Shown here one piece after another: positions 32,956 to 42,071 of a stretch of 64,000 bases of DNA. This DNA comes from Coriobacteriaceae bacterium (GTDB taxonomy: Bacteria > Actinomycetota > Coriobacteriia > Coriobacteriales > Coriobacteriaceae). The DNA lies in NCBI GenBank assembly GCA_025993015.1, contig DAJPFV010000001.1:186001-250000 (forward strand), given 5' to 3'. The notes below the pieces were generated by a model. It made no database searches and was not told the DNA's origin. It saw only the letters and a program-made list of their open reading frames with translations. The first letter of the stretch is position 1, and every line of letters starts with the position of its first letter. The translations under genes were made by a program, and so were the position numbers.

Positions 32956-34134
32956 TTAGTTGTTCTTGGTCAGGCGCTCGACGTCGTGGGCGATCATGTA
33001 TTCCTCGTCGGTGGGGATGACCATAACCGTGACGGAAGAGCCGGCGGCGCTGATGACCTGTGGGCCGTTGCCCACGGCCTCGCGGTTCTTGTTGTTGTCG
33101 ATGCGCACGCCCAGCCACTCAAAGCAGTCGCAGAAGGCCTTGCGGATCGACCAGTCGTTCTCGCCGATGCCGGCGGTAAAGGTAATGGTGTCCACGCCCG
33201 CCATGGAAGCGATCATGGAACCGGCCTGCTGCATGGCCTTATAGGCGAACATATCGAAGGCGAGCAGGCAGCGCTCGTCGCCCTCGGAGGCGCGCGTGCG
33301 GATGTCGCGGGCGTCGTTGGAAATGCCCGAGATGGCAAGCAGACCAGACTGCTTGTTCATCATGTCATCGACTTCCTGGTAGCTGTAGCCGCCCTCGCGC
33401 TGCAGGTAGCACACGGTGGCCGGGTCGATGGAACCACAACGGGTGCCCATCATCAGGCCATCGAGCGGCGTGAGACCCATCGTGGTGTCGCGGCACACGC
33501 CGTCCTCGATAGCAGCGAGCGAAGCACCGTTGCCCAGATGGCACGAAAGCAGGCGGTGGCAGCGCGAACCCAGGATCTCCTTGGCCATCATCCACTCATA
33601 GCGGTGGCTCGTGCCGTGGGCGCCGTACTTGCGCACGTGGTACTTGTCGCAAACGTCCTTGGGCAGCGCGTAGGTGTAGGCAACCTCGGGCATGGTCATG
33701 TGGAACGAGGTGTCGAAGACCGCCACGTTGGGCAGCTCCGGATACTTCTCACGGCAATACTCAATCGCTGCGGCCTCGCCGTAGTTGTGCAGCGGAGCAA
33801 GCGGTGCCACCTCAAGAATCTTGGCCATAACCTCGTCGTCGACAACCGCGGAATCATCGAAGTGCCAGCCGCCCTGAACGATACGATGCCCAATGCCATC
33901 AATCGTAAAGTCGGTCTTCTCGAGCTCCTCGAGCACGCGAGCGATAGCAGAGCGATGATCGGGGAAAGGGACCTCCTCGGTCTGCTTAGCGCCACCGTTC
34001 TCGGAGTGGCCAAAGATGCCCATGTCCGATCCGATACGCTCGCAGTTGCCCTTGGCGAAAACCTTGCGGGTATCGGTATCCAAAAGCTGATATTTAAGGC
34101 TTGAGCTGCCGGCGTTGACAACAAGTACGTTCAT
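32956..34134 (-). CDS. ackA: Acetate kinase, paralogue 1
   Basis: Makes ATP and acetate from acetyl phosphate. It has 392 residues. It starts NVLVVNAGSSSLKYQL, the ASKHA phosphate loop. Further motifs: GHRIVQGG, FDTSFHMTMP, KYGAHGTSHRY, LSCHLGNGASLAA and FTAGIGEN. It is about 60 percent identical by eye to the second paralogue, encoded just upstream on the same strand. The two have separate terminators. Confidence 0.95.
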   Translation of the reverse strand: MNVLVVNAGSSSLKYQLLDTDTRKVFAKGNCERIGSDMGIFGHSENGGAKQTEEVPFPDHRSAIARVLEELEKTDFTIDGIGHRIVQGGWHFDDSAVVDDEVMAKILEVAPLAPLHNYGEAAAIEYCREKYPELPNVAVFDTSFHMTMPEVAYTYALPKDVCDKYHVRKYGAHGTSHRYEWMMAKEILGSRCHRLLSCHLGNGASLAAIEDGVCRDTTMGLTPLDGLMMGTRCGSIDPATVCYLQREGGYSYQEVDDMMNKQSGLLAISGISNDARDIRTRASEGDERCLLAFDMFAYKAMQQAGSMIASMAGVDTITFTAGIGENDWSIRKAFCDCFEWLGVRIDNNKNREAVGNGPQVISAAGSSVTVMVIPTDEEYMIAHDVERLTKNN

Positions 34135-34200
34135 GAGACTCCTTCGCAGTGCAATACGGTCGACGCAGGCCCCTTAAGGCGGCCGCATTTTAATAAGAAG

Positions 34201-34217
34201 TTATCATATCTTGATAA
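34201..34217. promoter_or_regulatory. TTATCA/TGATAA palindrome upstream of acetate kinase 1
   Basis: Perfect 6 bp inverted repeat with a 5-base spacer, about 65 bases before the ackA start, in an AT-rich patch that could also supply the -10. Operator-like; the regulator is unknown. Confidence 0.4.
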
Positions 34218-34251
34218 ATAGATATCAGCATATCGCCCAACGAGCGCAAAA

Positions 34252-34286
34252 GAGGGGCCGAACGGCGCTCGGTCGTCCAGCCCCTC
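34252..34286 (-). terminator. Terminator of acetate kinase 2
   Basis: On the minus strand GAGGGG and CCCCTC close a 23-base loop that pairs internally, followed by TTTTGC. Confidence 0.65.
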
Positions 34287-34297
34287 CCCTCTTGCAA

Positions 34298-35476
34298 TTA
34301 CTTGCCGTTGACGATGCGCTCGACGTCGGAAGCGATCATGAACTCCTCGTCCGTAGGGATGACGAAAATCTTGACCTTGGAATCCTTGGCGGACAGGCAC
34401 CAAGCGCCGTCGCCACGCAGGGCATTACGGGCGTGATCCATCTTGACGCCCATAAAGGCCAGACGATCGGCCACGCCAGCGCGAACGGCCGGAGCGTGCT
34501 CGCCGATGCCGGCGGTAAAGACCAGGGTGTCCATGCCGCACATGGAGGTGGCCATCTCGGCGGCCTTAGCGGCAATCTTGTAGACGAACATATCGAAGGC
34601 GAGCTGAGCCTCGGGGTCACCAGCAGCGGCGAGCTCCTCAACGTTGCGGCAGTCGTTGGTCTTGCCACCGGTCACAGCCAAAAGGCCAGACTTCTTGTTC
34701 ATCATCTCGTCGACCTCGTCGAAGGTGTAGCCACCCTCGCGCTGCAGGTAGCACACGGTAGCCGGGTCGATGGAGCCGCAGCGGGTGCCCATCATGACGC
34801 CGTCGAGCGGCGTCAAGCCCATGGTGGTGTCCATGCACTTGCCGTCCTCGATGGCGCACAGGGAAGCGCCGGAGCCGATATGGCACACGACGACCTTGCG
34901 GGCCTCGCCGTTGGTCATCTCGGCGACCTTCTTGGAGATGTAGCGATAGCTGGTGCCGTGGGCGCCGTACTTACGGATGTGCAGCTTGTCGCAAACATCC
35001 TTGGGAAGGGCGTAGGTCTTGGCGACCTCGGGCATGTTGAAGTGGAAAGCGGTGTCGTAGACCGTGACGTTGGGCAGATCGGGATACTGCTCCAGGCAGT
35101 ACTCGATAACGTTGGCCTCGGGGTTGTTGTGCAGCGGCGCCAGCGGGGCGACCTCGCGAATCTTGGCGAGGACGTCCTCGTCGACGAGGGAGGAATCACC
35201 AAAGTACCAACCGCCCTGAACGATACGGTGGCCGATGCCCTCGATCTTGACGCCGTTGGCCTCAAGGTCCTTCAGGACGACCTCGATGGCGACCTTGTGG
35301 TCGGGGAACTCGATGTTCTCGGTCACCTTCTTGGAGCCATTGGCAGCATGGGTGAAGGTACCACCGGTAAAGCAGACGCGCTCGCAGGAGCCCTTTGCGG
35401 ACACCTTATGGGACTTGGTGTCGATGACCTGATACTTAAGGGTCGAAGATCCCGCGTTGACGACCAGAACGTTCAT
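34298..35476 (-). CDS. ackA: Acetate kinase, paralogue 2
   Basis: Second 392-residue acetate kinase with the same motifs (NVLVVNAGSSTLKYQV, GHRIVQGG, FTAGIGEH). In the active-site segment it has HGTSYRY where paralogue 1 and most acetate kinases have HGTSHRY, so the second His is Tyr; the first His is kept. It also has CHIGSGAS instead of CHLGNGAS. These changes may alter substrate use, for example towards propionate or butyrate, but that is only inference. It has its own terminator. Confidence 0.93.
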   Translation of the reverse strand: MNVLVVNAGSSTLKYQVIDTKSHKVSAKGSCERVCFTGGTFTHAANGSKKVTENIEFPDHKVAIEVVLKDLEANGVKIEGIGHRIVQGGWYFGDSSLVDEDVLAKIREVAPLAPLHNNPEANVIEYCLEQYPDLPNVTVYDTAFHFNMPEVAKTYALPKDVCDKLHIRKYGAHGTSYRYISKKVAEMTNGEARKVVVCHIGSGASLCAIEDGKCMDTTMGLTPLDGVMMGTRCGSIDPATVCYLQREGGYTFDEVDEMMNKKSGLLAVTGGKTNDCRNVEELAAAGDPEAQLAFDMFVYKIAAKAAEMATSMCGMDTLVFTAGIGEHAPAVRAGVADRLAFMGVKMDHARNALRGDGAWCLSAKDSKVKIFVIPTDEEFMIASDVERIVNGK

Positions 35477-35529
35477 GTGTCTCCCTACTAACAGGCGGTG
35501 TGGCGCCGCCAGGTTACATACGCTTCAAT

Positions 35530-35563
35530 AATAAACCCAAACGCCCTCGCGCTCGGGTTTATT
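35530..35563 (-). terminator. Terminator downstream of the MFS gene
   Basis: AATAAACCC (35530-35538) and GGGTTTATT (35555-35563) pair around a GC-rich loop, with TATT on the distal side on the minus strand. Confidence 0.65.
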
Positions 35564-35596
35564 GCGTTGATATATAAGTTATCGGTGCCTAAATAC

Positions 35597-36757
35597 TCAT
35601 GGCCTTTGACTTGTAAGACGAAATAGCGCGGGGATATACACCAGGGAAGAAATCCCGAGCGCAACAAGCAATACGACTCGAATGCCCGCGATGCTGCTCA
35701 ACGCAGCATTGAACAGATAGAAAAGGATGGCACCCACCGCCACCATCTGGCTTTGGACCGAAATCAGTGAACAGCGCATCGAAGAATCGACAGCATTTTG
35801 AAAAATTGAGTATTTAATTGGAGCAAATAACGAGTACGCGACCGTCTGCAGTACATAGAACACGGGCAGCAAATAGACCGGAGTAAAGGGAATCAAAAAC
35901 AGAGCAGCCAGGGAAAGGCGCACGATGCCGCAAATACGCGCAAAACGGCCCTTGTCGACATGAGCAATCACACTGGGCACAATAAGCCCCATGGAGGCCG
36001 AGGCAAGAAGCTGGACCGCAATGATCACACCCGAAGCGACGGCATTCATTCCGCGACCCGCAAGCAACAGTGAGAAAAAGTCTTCCAGGGCGACAAAAGC
36101 AAATGCCTGAGAGCAGTCCATGATGAACGCTGAACGAAGAATGCCGTTACGCGCAATAGCGGCACCGATCATCTTCGGGCTAATTCCACGCTTAGGTGTC
36201 GCTGTAGTGTCCCCTCTTCGCATCTCAGGAATGCAGACAACGACAACCAACGTCAACACCATTGCGATGATATCTGCCAAAAGACCAATGAGATACGCGC
36301 CAGCGGACGAAATGAAACCGCCCACACAAGCGGAGAGGGCATAAGAGGCATAGAAAACAAATCGCTCAACGACATTAAGTCTTACGAGCTGGTCCTGAGA
36401 GACGCTGTCAATGTAAATCGCTTCGATGGATCCGCTCACACATGCAACGGCAAAACCTTTAAGAGCAAACGCACCGATTAAAAGCAGAGGAGAACGGACG
36501 AGAAGCAGGGCGGCGTAGTATCCAAGCATTCCCACGACGCCAACGAGGCCGCTTGTCTTTCGTCCAAACCTATCAGCAATATAGCCAGTGGGAACTTCAA
36601 GGATGAACTTGCTCACTTGATATGCAATCATCATGCTAGAAATCGCCACCATCGAGAATCCGACGAATTCAAGGTAAACCGTCAGAAAAAACAAGATGGT
36701 GCTGAAGTTCGACAGAAAAACGAACGTCATATAAAGCAAAACCGTACGGTTTTTCAT
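35597..36757 (-). CDS. Major facilitator superfamily transporter
   Basis: Integral membrane protein of 386 residues from the ATG at 36757, which has GGAGGGCGGAGT directly upstream. It has about 12 hydrophobic segments. The MFS loop motif is seen as GYIADRFGRKTSG after the second segment. Base composition is more AT-rich than its neighbours, which suggests transfer. A LysR-type regulator gene lies 120 bases upstream in the same direction and probably controls it. Substrate unknown. Confidence 0.85.
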   Translation of the reverse strand: MKNRTVLLYMTFVFLSNFSTILFFLTVYLEFVGFSMVAISSMMIAYQVSKFILEVPTGYIADRFGRKTSGLVGVVGMLGYYAALLLVRSPLLLIGAFALKGFAVACVSGSIEAIYIDSVSQDQLVRLNVVERFVFYASYALSACVGGFISSAGAYLIGLLADIIAMVLTLVVVVCIPEMRRGDTTATPKRGISPKMIGAAIARNGILRSAFIMDCSQAFAFVALEDFFSLLLAGRGMNAVASGVIIAVQLLASASMGLIVPSVIAHVDKGRFARICGIVRLSLAALFLIPFTPVYLLPVFYVLQTVAYSLFAPIKYSIFQNAVDSSMRCSLISVQSQMVAVGAILFYLFNAALSSIAGIRVVLLVALGISSLVYIPALFRLTSQRP

Positions 36758-36877
36758 ACTCCGCCCTCCAAGAGTCAGCAATCTAAAATCGGAATCTTGG
36801 AAAAGCATGAGGGCAGAGCCGTCAGTCATGTGTTACAAGGCGTCAACATTCACTTGACGCCACGAGGCCAAATGGCC

Positions 36878-37768
36878 TCACGAAGCAAGGTGACGCAATA
36901 GGTGAAGAAATACCGTCTGGTGTCGATCGGTCCAGGCATTTTGTCGATAGCAAAAGTAGATGGGCAAGGCTACGTCATGCGAGCCTTCAATGGAACACTC
37001 GCTCACTTCCAGTCCATCTGATGCGAGAGAAGAGCCAGAAAAGCTCAATATCAATCCCCCGGCTTGAAGAAACTCAGTCTGCGCCCTGTTTCCGTATTCG
37101 ACATCGCGAAAGCGGAAATTAACCAGCTGGGCTTCGGGGCATTGATTGATTGCATTGAGACAGGGTGACAAATTAATGGGAACAGCGAGCCTGCCGCCCA
37201 GTAACTCACGAATGGTCATAGCGTCAACAGATTGATGACCCGCTGTGCACGAAAGAACCTTGAGCTCCTTTTCACCCAAGTATTTCGAAGAAAGGACGCT
37301 GTCCCTTGGTTCCTCAAATGAGATGGCCGCATCCGAAATGCCAAGCACAAGTGATTCAAAGCATGTGGCCGTTGGCTGATGCCAAACATCAAGGTGAATC
37401 TGAGGGTGCGAGCTTTCAAACGAGTCGTACCAGTTTTCGGAAAAAAGACGCCCCCGTCCGTGAAGACAGGGGACGTAAAGACGAAAGTGGCCGTCGGGCG
37501 AAACGCCACCGTTCCCCGATTGGGTGTACTTTTTGAGATCGTCGACTTGTGCCAGGATCACGCGTGCACGACGCGCAAATTCTCTGCCCGCCGGAGACAA
37601 AACAGCCTCCCCCGCCGATCGATTGAGCAAAACGATCTGATACTCAGACTCCAGTTTCTTAATTGCCGACGAGACAGCCTGTGGGCTCACGTGAACGGCG
37701 CGAGCCGCTTTGCGCACGCCGCCGTAGTTCGCTACCGCTTGAAGGTATTCGAGTTGAGAAAACTGCAT
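36878..37768 (-). CDS. LysR-family transcriptional regulator
   Basis: A 296-residue regulator. The N-terminal winged HTH is typical: FSQLEYLQAVANYGGVRKAARAVHVSPQAVSSAIKKLE followed by RSAGEAVLSPAGREF. The effector-binding part has a YVPCLHGRGRLFSE start and a conserved ISFEEPRDSVLSSKYLGEKEL segment. LysR proteins usually act on adjacent genes; here the MFS transporter downstream in the same direction is the obvious candidate. As with the MFS gene, base composition is lower in GC than the surroundings. Confidence 0.88.
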   Translation of the reverse strand: MQFSQLEYLQAVANYGGVRKAARAVHVSPQAVSSAIKKLESEYQIVLLNRSAGEAVLSPAGREFARRARVILAQVDDLKKYTQSGNGGVSPDGHFRLYVPCLHGRGRLFSENWYDSFESSHPQIHLDVWHQPTATCFESLVLGISDAAISFEEPRDSVLSSKYLGEKELKVLSCTAGHQSVDAMTIRELLGGRLAVPINLSPCLNAINQCPEAQLVNFRFRDVEYGNRAQTEFLQAGGLILSFSGSSLASDGLEVSECSIEGSHDVALPIYFCYRQNAWTDRHQTVFLHLLRHLAS

Positions 37769-37809
37769 AGGTTACTCCAAAGGCAGCCAAGGCGACGGGC
37801 CGTGCGTCC

Positions 37810-38145
37810 TCAGATGAGGTTCTCGCCCAGGTTCTTGCCGCCGAGGACGTGCATGTGGAAGTGCATGACGGTCTGACCGGCGTTGACGCCCTTGTTGGAG
37901 ATGACGCGGAAACCGTCCTCCAGACCCTTGGCCTTGGCGACCTCCTGGATGGCGTGGGCCATGGCGCCCATGGTCTCGGCGGGCACGTTATCGGCGATGT
38001 CACTGTAGTGCTTCTTGGGGATCACGAGCGTGTGGACCGGTGCCTGGGGATTGAGGTCGTCGAACGCGATGACCTGGTCATCCTCGTAGACGACGGTCGA
38101 GGGGATCTCGTGGTTGGCAATTTTGCAGAAGATGCAATCACACAT
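37810..38145 (-). CDS. HIT family protein
   Basis: Histidine-triad nucleotide-binding protein of 111 residues from the ATG at 38145 (AAAGGAACC upstream). CIFCKIANHEIPSTVVYEDD is the typical start with a Cys-x-x-Cys pair. The triad QTVMHFHMHVLGG is at the C-terminus. These proteins hydrolyse nucleoside phosphoramidates such as AMP-lysine. It is complete and precedes nothing obviously related. Confidence 0.93.
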   Translation of the reverse strand: MCDCIFCKIANHEIPSTVVYEDDQVIAFDDLNPQAPVHTLVIPKKHYSDIADNVPAETMGAMAHAIQEVAKAKGLEDGFRVISNKGVNAGQTVMHFHMHVLGGKNLGENLI

Positions 38146-38194
38146 GGTTGGTTCCTTTCTCACAGACCAAGGTAATTATATTTGGTCGGGATGG

Positions 38195-38461
38195 TTAGAA
38201 CGAAAGGTTGTCGTCGGTGTTGGCGGCTTCGCCGTCGGCGAGCACGTCGTTGCCGTCGACGTCCTTCAGGAGCACCGAGACCTTCTGCTCGGCATCGGAC
38301 AAGCGGGTACGCAGGCTCTTGAGGAGCTCGACGCCGCGGGTATAGCTCTCAAGCGACTCCTCGAGCTCCATATCACCCGACTCCAAGCTGCGGATGATGA
38401 GCTCCAACTCCTGTGAAGCCTGCTTGTACGTAAGCTGCTCGACCGGGGTCTTCTCTGCCAT
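38195..38461 (-). CDS. xseB: Exodeoxyribonuclease VII small subunit
   Basis: An 88-residue subunit of the single-strand-specific exonuclease VII. LTYKQASQELELIIRSLESGDMELEESLESYTRG is the family core, helical throughout, with a Asp/Glu-rich tail. It lies 42 bases after xseA in the same direction; GAAAGGAAA precedes the start. Confidence 0.93.
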   Translation of the reverse strand: MAEKTPVEQLTYKQASQELELIIRSLESGDMELEESLESYTRGVELLKSLRTRLSDAEQKVSVLLKDVDGNDVLADGEAANTDDNLSF

Positions 38462-38503
38462 ATCTGTTTCCTTTCCTAAAGGTTTATCGCTATGAAACGC
38501 GGC

Positions 38504-39955
38504 CTACTCGACCGTATCGACCGTTGCCGCCACGTTGCCGTCTGCCATGCGCACGCGAATGGCGTCACCGGGCTTAAAGGTCTTGGCGCTCGTGGCCACC
38601 CCATCATCGCTGTACGCGATGGAATAACCACGGGCAAGCACCTTGAGCGGCGACAGGGCATCGAGCGAGGCTGCCGCACGGCCCAGGTCGGATGCTGGCT
38701 TGTTGAGCATCGTGCGCCCCTGATGCTCCAGGCGGGAGCTTGCGAGCGTGAGCGCATGGCGCTTGCCATCGAGTCCTGAGGTGCTTGCGATCAAGCGCTC
38801 GGGCAGACGCTCAAAGTTGGAGCGGAATGCCCCAACCGAACGCGTTATGGCGCCGGACAAACGATCGGCCGTCAGGGCAAGCTCAGACTCGCGACGCTCA
38901 ACCATAAACGTTGGGTCGTTGAGGCACGGGCGGCATGCGGCCGCATCGAGCGCATCGCCCAAGCGAGCCGTATAGGTATCCCAGGCACGGCGACCGCGCT
39001 GATCGAGCATCTCCAGGTCGACCTGGGCCGACCCAATCATCGATGCCATCGCAGCACCCAGACGTTGATAGCGCGCCTCGAGCACATCGGCCAACTCCGT
39101 CATAGCCGGCGCCACCGATTCGGCCGCCGCCGTAGGCGTGGAGGCGCGACGGTCGCTCACCATGTCGCAAATCGAGGTATCGGGCTCATGGCCAATGCCG
39201 GTCACCACGGGCACGGGACAAGCCGCCACCGCGCGGGCAAGCTCCTCGTCATTAAAGGTCATGAGGTCCTCAAAGGAGCCGCCGCCGCGCACCAACAAAA
39301 TACAGTCGGGCGCCGGCGTAATGGAAGCGGCGCGGCGCAGGCCCTCAATGAGCTCTGTCGGCGCACCCTCGCCTTGTACCTTGGCACCCACGCAGACGAG
39401 CTCGACGAGCGGGTTGCGACGACGCAATGTGCGCTTGACGTCGTCGATTACGGCACCCGAAAGCGAGGTGACGACCGCCACGCGGGAGCAGAACACCGGG
39501 ATGCGGCGTTTGCGCGCTTCGTCCATCAGACCCTCACGGCGTAGCTTTTCGGCCAGTTGCGCCACTTGTTGACGCAGCAGACCCTCCCCCGCCAGCGAAA
39601 ACGAGCGAGCGACAAAGCTCATGCGGCCCGTAGCCTTATAGAGATTGAAGCTGCCCTTAAAGCTCACCTGCATACCGTCGCGCAGATCGAACGTGCGCTT
39701 GAGATAGGCACCCTTCCAAATGATGCAGTCAACGGCGGCCGAATCGTCCTTGATCTGGAAATAGCAGTGGCCGCTTCGGGCGTTAGGACCACGAAAACCC
39801 GTGACCTCGCCCAAGACGCTCAGCTGCGGAATGGCATCGAGCGCACCGGCGGCGATCTCCACCGCCTGGCTCACGCTGAGCTCCTTGCGCTCTTGCTCGT
39901 CCGAACCGTCGAACTCGGCGGAAACGGCATTACCGGTTAGGTTCCAGCCTGCCAC
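38504..39955 (-). CDS. xseA: Exodeoxyribonuclease VII large subunit
   Basis: A 483-residue catalytic subunit. It uses a GTG start with AAAGGAGGCTGC upstream. The N-terminal OB fold (LSVLGEVTGFRGPNARSGHCYFQIKD) is followed by the catalytic domain with VVTSLSGAVIDDV, DCILLVRGGGSFEDL and ACPVPVVTGIGHEPDTSICD. The C-terminus has long helices. It pairs with xseB downstream. Confidence 0.95.
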   Translation of the reverse strand: MAGWNLTGNAVSAEFDGSDEQERKELSVSQAVEIAAGALDAIPQLSVLGEVTGFRGPNARSGHCYFQIKDDSAAVDCIIWKGAYLKRTFDLRDGMQVSFKGSFNLYKATGRMSFVARSFSLAGEGLLRQQVAQLAEKLRREGLMDEARKRRIPVFCSRVAVVTSLSGAVIDDVKRTLRRRNPLVELVCVGAKVQGEGAPTELIEGLRRAASITPAPDCILLVRGGGSFEDLMTFNDEELARAVAACPVPVVTGIGHEPDTSICDMVSDRRASTPTAAAESVAPAMTELADVLEARYQRLGAAMASMIGSAQVDLEMLDQRGRRAWDTYTARLGDALDAAACRPCLNDPTFMVERRESELALTADRLSGAITRSVGAFRSNFERLPERLIASTSGLDGKRHALTLASSRLEHQGRTMLNKPASDLGRAAASLDALSPLKVLARGYSIAYSDDGVATSAKTFKPGDAIRVRMADGNVAATVDTVE

Positions 39956-40070
39956 GCAGCCTCCTTTCGTTATCGAGCACAGAGGCTCCGGCCCCGTGCG
40001 AAATTAAGTCCAACACATAGTACAGCGCCGCGAGGACACGAATCCCCACGGCGCCTGCCTGTCCCATTTG

Positions 40071-40775
40071 TTATCGGTTGGAGTTTCTGTTGTAGCGAGC
40101 CATAAGGTAGAGCAACTGAATGATCGAAGTGAGCGCTGCAGCCACATAGGTAAGCGCGGCTGCCGTCAGTACCTTCTTGGCGCCGTTGACCTGCTTGGAG
40201 CTCATGCCCGACTGCTCGATGTACGCCACAGCACGTCGGCTGGCGTCAATCTCGACAGGCAACGTAACGAGTTGGAACAGCACACTAAACGAAAAGAAGA
40301 TCAACGCGAGGGTCGTGAGCCCGGCAATGTTCATAAACAGGCCCAAGAGTAACACGATGGTCCAGGTGTTCTGGGTAAAGTTGACGACCGGCACGAGGGC
40401 GGTACGCACTTTCATCATGGCATAGCCGCTTTGACGCTGGGCGGCATGGCCCGCCTCGTGGCAGGCGACGGCAACGCTTGCGACCGAACCGCCCGAACGG
40501 TTGGCATCCGACAGATACAGGTTGTTGTCCTGCGGGTTGTAATGGTCGGTGAGCTCGCCAGCGACACCCTTGATACCCACGGCGCTACAACCGTTGGCAT
40601 CGAGCATGCGGCGAGCGACTGTGGCACCCGTATCGCCGTCCGAGCGAACCTTGGACCAGGTTTTGTACGTCGAGTTGATATAGTTCTGTGCGGCAAGGCC
40701 AAGCACCGTGCAGACAAGAACAACCAGCAGGTACAGCGGGTCGATGCCAAAGCCGTATCCATAGTAATAAGGCAT
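40071..40775 (-). CDS. Membrane zinc metallopeptidase, YugP type
   Basis: A 234-residue membrane protein of the neutral zinc metallopeptidase family (YugP-like). It has one N-terminal membrane segment (LYLLVVLVCTVLGLAAQ), the zinc motif HEAGH in VACHEAGHAAQRQSGY, then three more hydrophobic segments. NLYLSDANRSGGSVASVAVA precedes the zinc motif as in the family. Physiological substrate unknown. Confidence 0.9.
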   Translation of the reverse strand: MPYYYGYGFGIDPLYLLVVLVCTVLGLAAQNYINSTYKTWSKVRSDGDTGATVARRMLDANGCSAVGIKGVAGELTDHYNPQDNNLYLSDANRSGGSVASVAVACHEAGHAAQRQSGYAMMKVRTALVPVVNFTQNTWTIVLLLGLFMNIAGLTTLALIFFSFSVLFQLVTLPVEIDASRRAVAYIEQSGMSSKQVNGAKKVLTAAALTYVAAALTSIIQLLYLMARYNRNSNR

Positions 40776-40839
40776 GCGAATTCCTCCGAGTCGAGTTACA
40801 CGTTGGAGGCATTTTACCCACTCAACCGGCTAGGCTTCC

Positions 40840-41973
40840 CTACAGGAGCTCGATTTTGCCGTCCTTCACCGTCAACCCCATATTGCCGGAAAGCAGATCG
40901 TCCAGGCGCGAGCCCACAAGCTCAAAGCGCCAACCTTCGCGCAGGCGGCTCTGCTCGGGATGCTCAATGTAGTCGGCCAGGTCATCGCGCGAGGCAATGA
41001 CCGAGGTCGCAACGCCTGAGCGCTCGGCAACCAGGCGGATAAGCGCATACATAAGGTCAGTCACGCTCTCCAGCTCCGGCGAAATCTGACGATGTCCGCG
41101 CACCAAGAGCGGCAGGCGATCGTGCGGACAGCTCGCACCGCGCTTGATGGCCATGAGCGCACCGTCCACGTCGCGCTCCCCCAATTGATCGGTACCGCGA
41201 ATGCTACGGAACTCCTCAACGCGCACGGGATTGCGCTTAACGAGCGCTAGCAGCGTGTCGTCGGACATGACCCACTTGCGTGGGATGTTGCGCCGCTCGG
41301 CGCGGTCCTCGCGCCAGGCGGCGAGCTCGCGCGCGATACCCAGCTGATGACGGCTGCACGAATTGATGCGCTTGACCTTGCGGAACGCCTCGTGGCGATC
41401 GGCGCGATAGTGTGACTCGTCAGCCAGCGGGCGCAGCTCGTCGAGCACCCAGTCCACACGGCCCAGCTCGCGCAGGCGGCTCATCATCTCGGTATAGGCG
41501 ACGATCAGGTACTTGACGTCATCGATCGCATACTCAATCTGCTTATCGGTCAGCGGGCGGCGCGACCAGTCGGTCAGTGACTCGGTCTTGGGCAGCGATA
41601 CGCCGCAGAACGTCTGAACAAGCGCGCCATACGAAATCTGCTGGCGCTCGCCCAAAAAGGCGGCGGCGACCTGCGTATCGAAAATCGGTCGTGGCAGCAC
41701 GCCCACGGTATGGAGCATGACCTCCATATCCTGCGAGCACGCGTGGAAGACCTTGGTCACGCTCTCGTCGGCCATAAGCTCGGCCAACGGCGATAGGTCG
41801 TCGATTACCAGGGGATCGACCGCGACGCTCTCAGCAGGGGTGGCAATCTGAACCAAACATAGACGCGGATGGAACGTGCGCTCGCGCAAAAACTCGGTAT
41901 CGACGGCAATCGCGTCGAACTCACGGGCGCGCTGGCAAAAGTCGAGTAGAGCCTGATGTGTGGAAATGTACAT
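40840..41973 (-). CDS. rnd: Ribonuclease D-like 3'-5' exoribonuclease
   Basis: A 377-residue DEDD exonuclease from the ATG at 41973; the frame is open a little further upstream. The DEDD residues are visible: DAIAVDTEFLRE, the Asp in HACSQDMEVM and Tyr/Asp in QIEYAIDDVKYLI. SLTDWSRRPL is typical of RNase D. The C-terminal half contains a probable HRDC domain (LALVKRNPVRVEEFRSI). It would trim structured RNA 3' ends. Confidence 0.9.
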   Translation of the reverse strand: MYISTHQALLDFCQRAREFDAIAVDTEFLRERTFHPRLCLVQIATPAESVAVDPLVIDDLSPLAELMADESVTKVFHACSQDMEVMLHTVGVLPRPIFDTQVAAAFLGERQQISYGALVQTFCGVSLPKTESLTDWSRRPLTDKQIEYAIDDVKYLIVAYTEMMSRLRELGRVDWVLDELRPLADESHYRADRHEAFRKVKRINSCSRHQLGIARELAAWREDRAERRNIPRKWVMSDDTLLALVKRNPVRVEEFRSIRGTDQLGERDVDGALMAIKRGASCPHDRLPLLVRGHRQISPELESVTDLMYALIRLVAERSGVATSVIASRDDLADYIEHPEQSRLREGWRFELVGSRLDDLLSGNMGLTVKDGKIELL

Positions 41974-42071
41974 ATCAACCCATCGAATAAGGTTAGGCCC
42001 GAAAAACACGGGTAGGATATCGGCATTGCCTTACAACTATACTCGGTTAGTCACAGAACGGGAACGTAAGT

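Noticed and set aside
32627..33020. Open frames in the pta-ackA gap
   Set aside because: They overlap hairpin units and the ackA terminator, have Trp/Cys-rich odd composition and run into ackA antisense.
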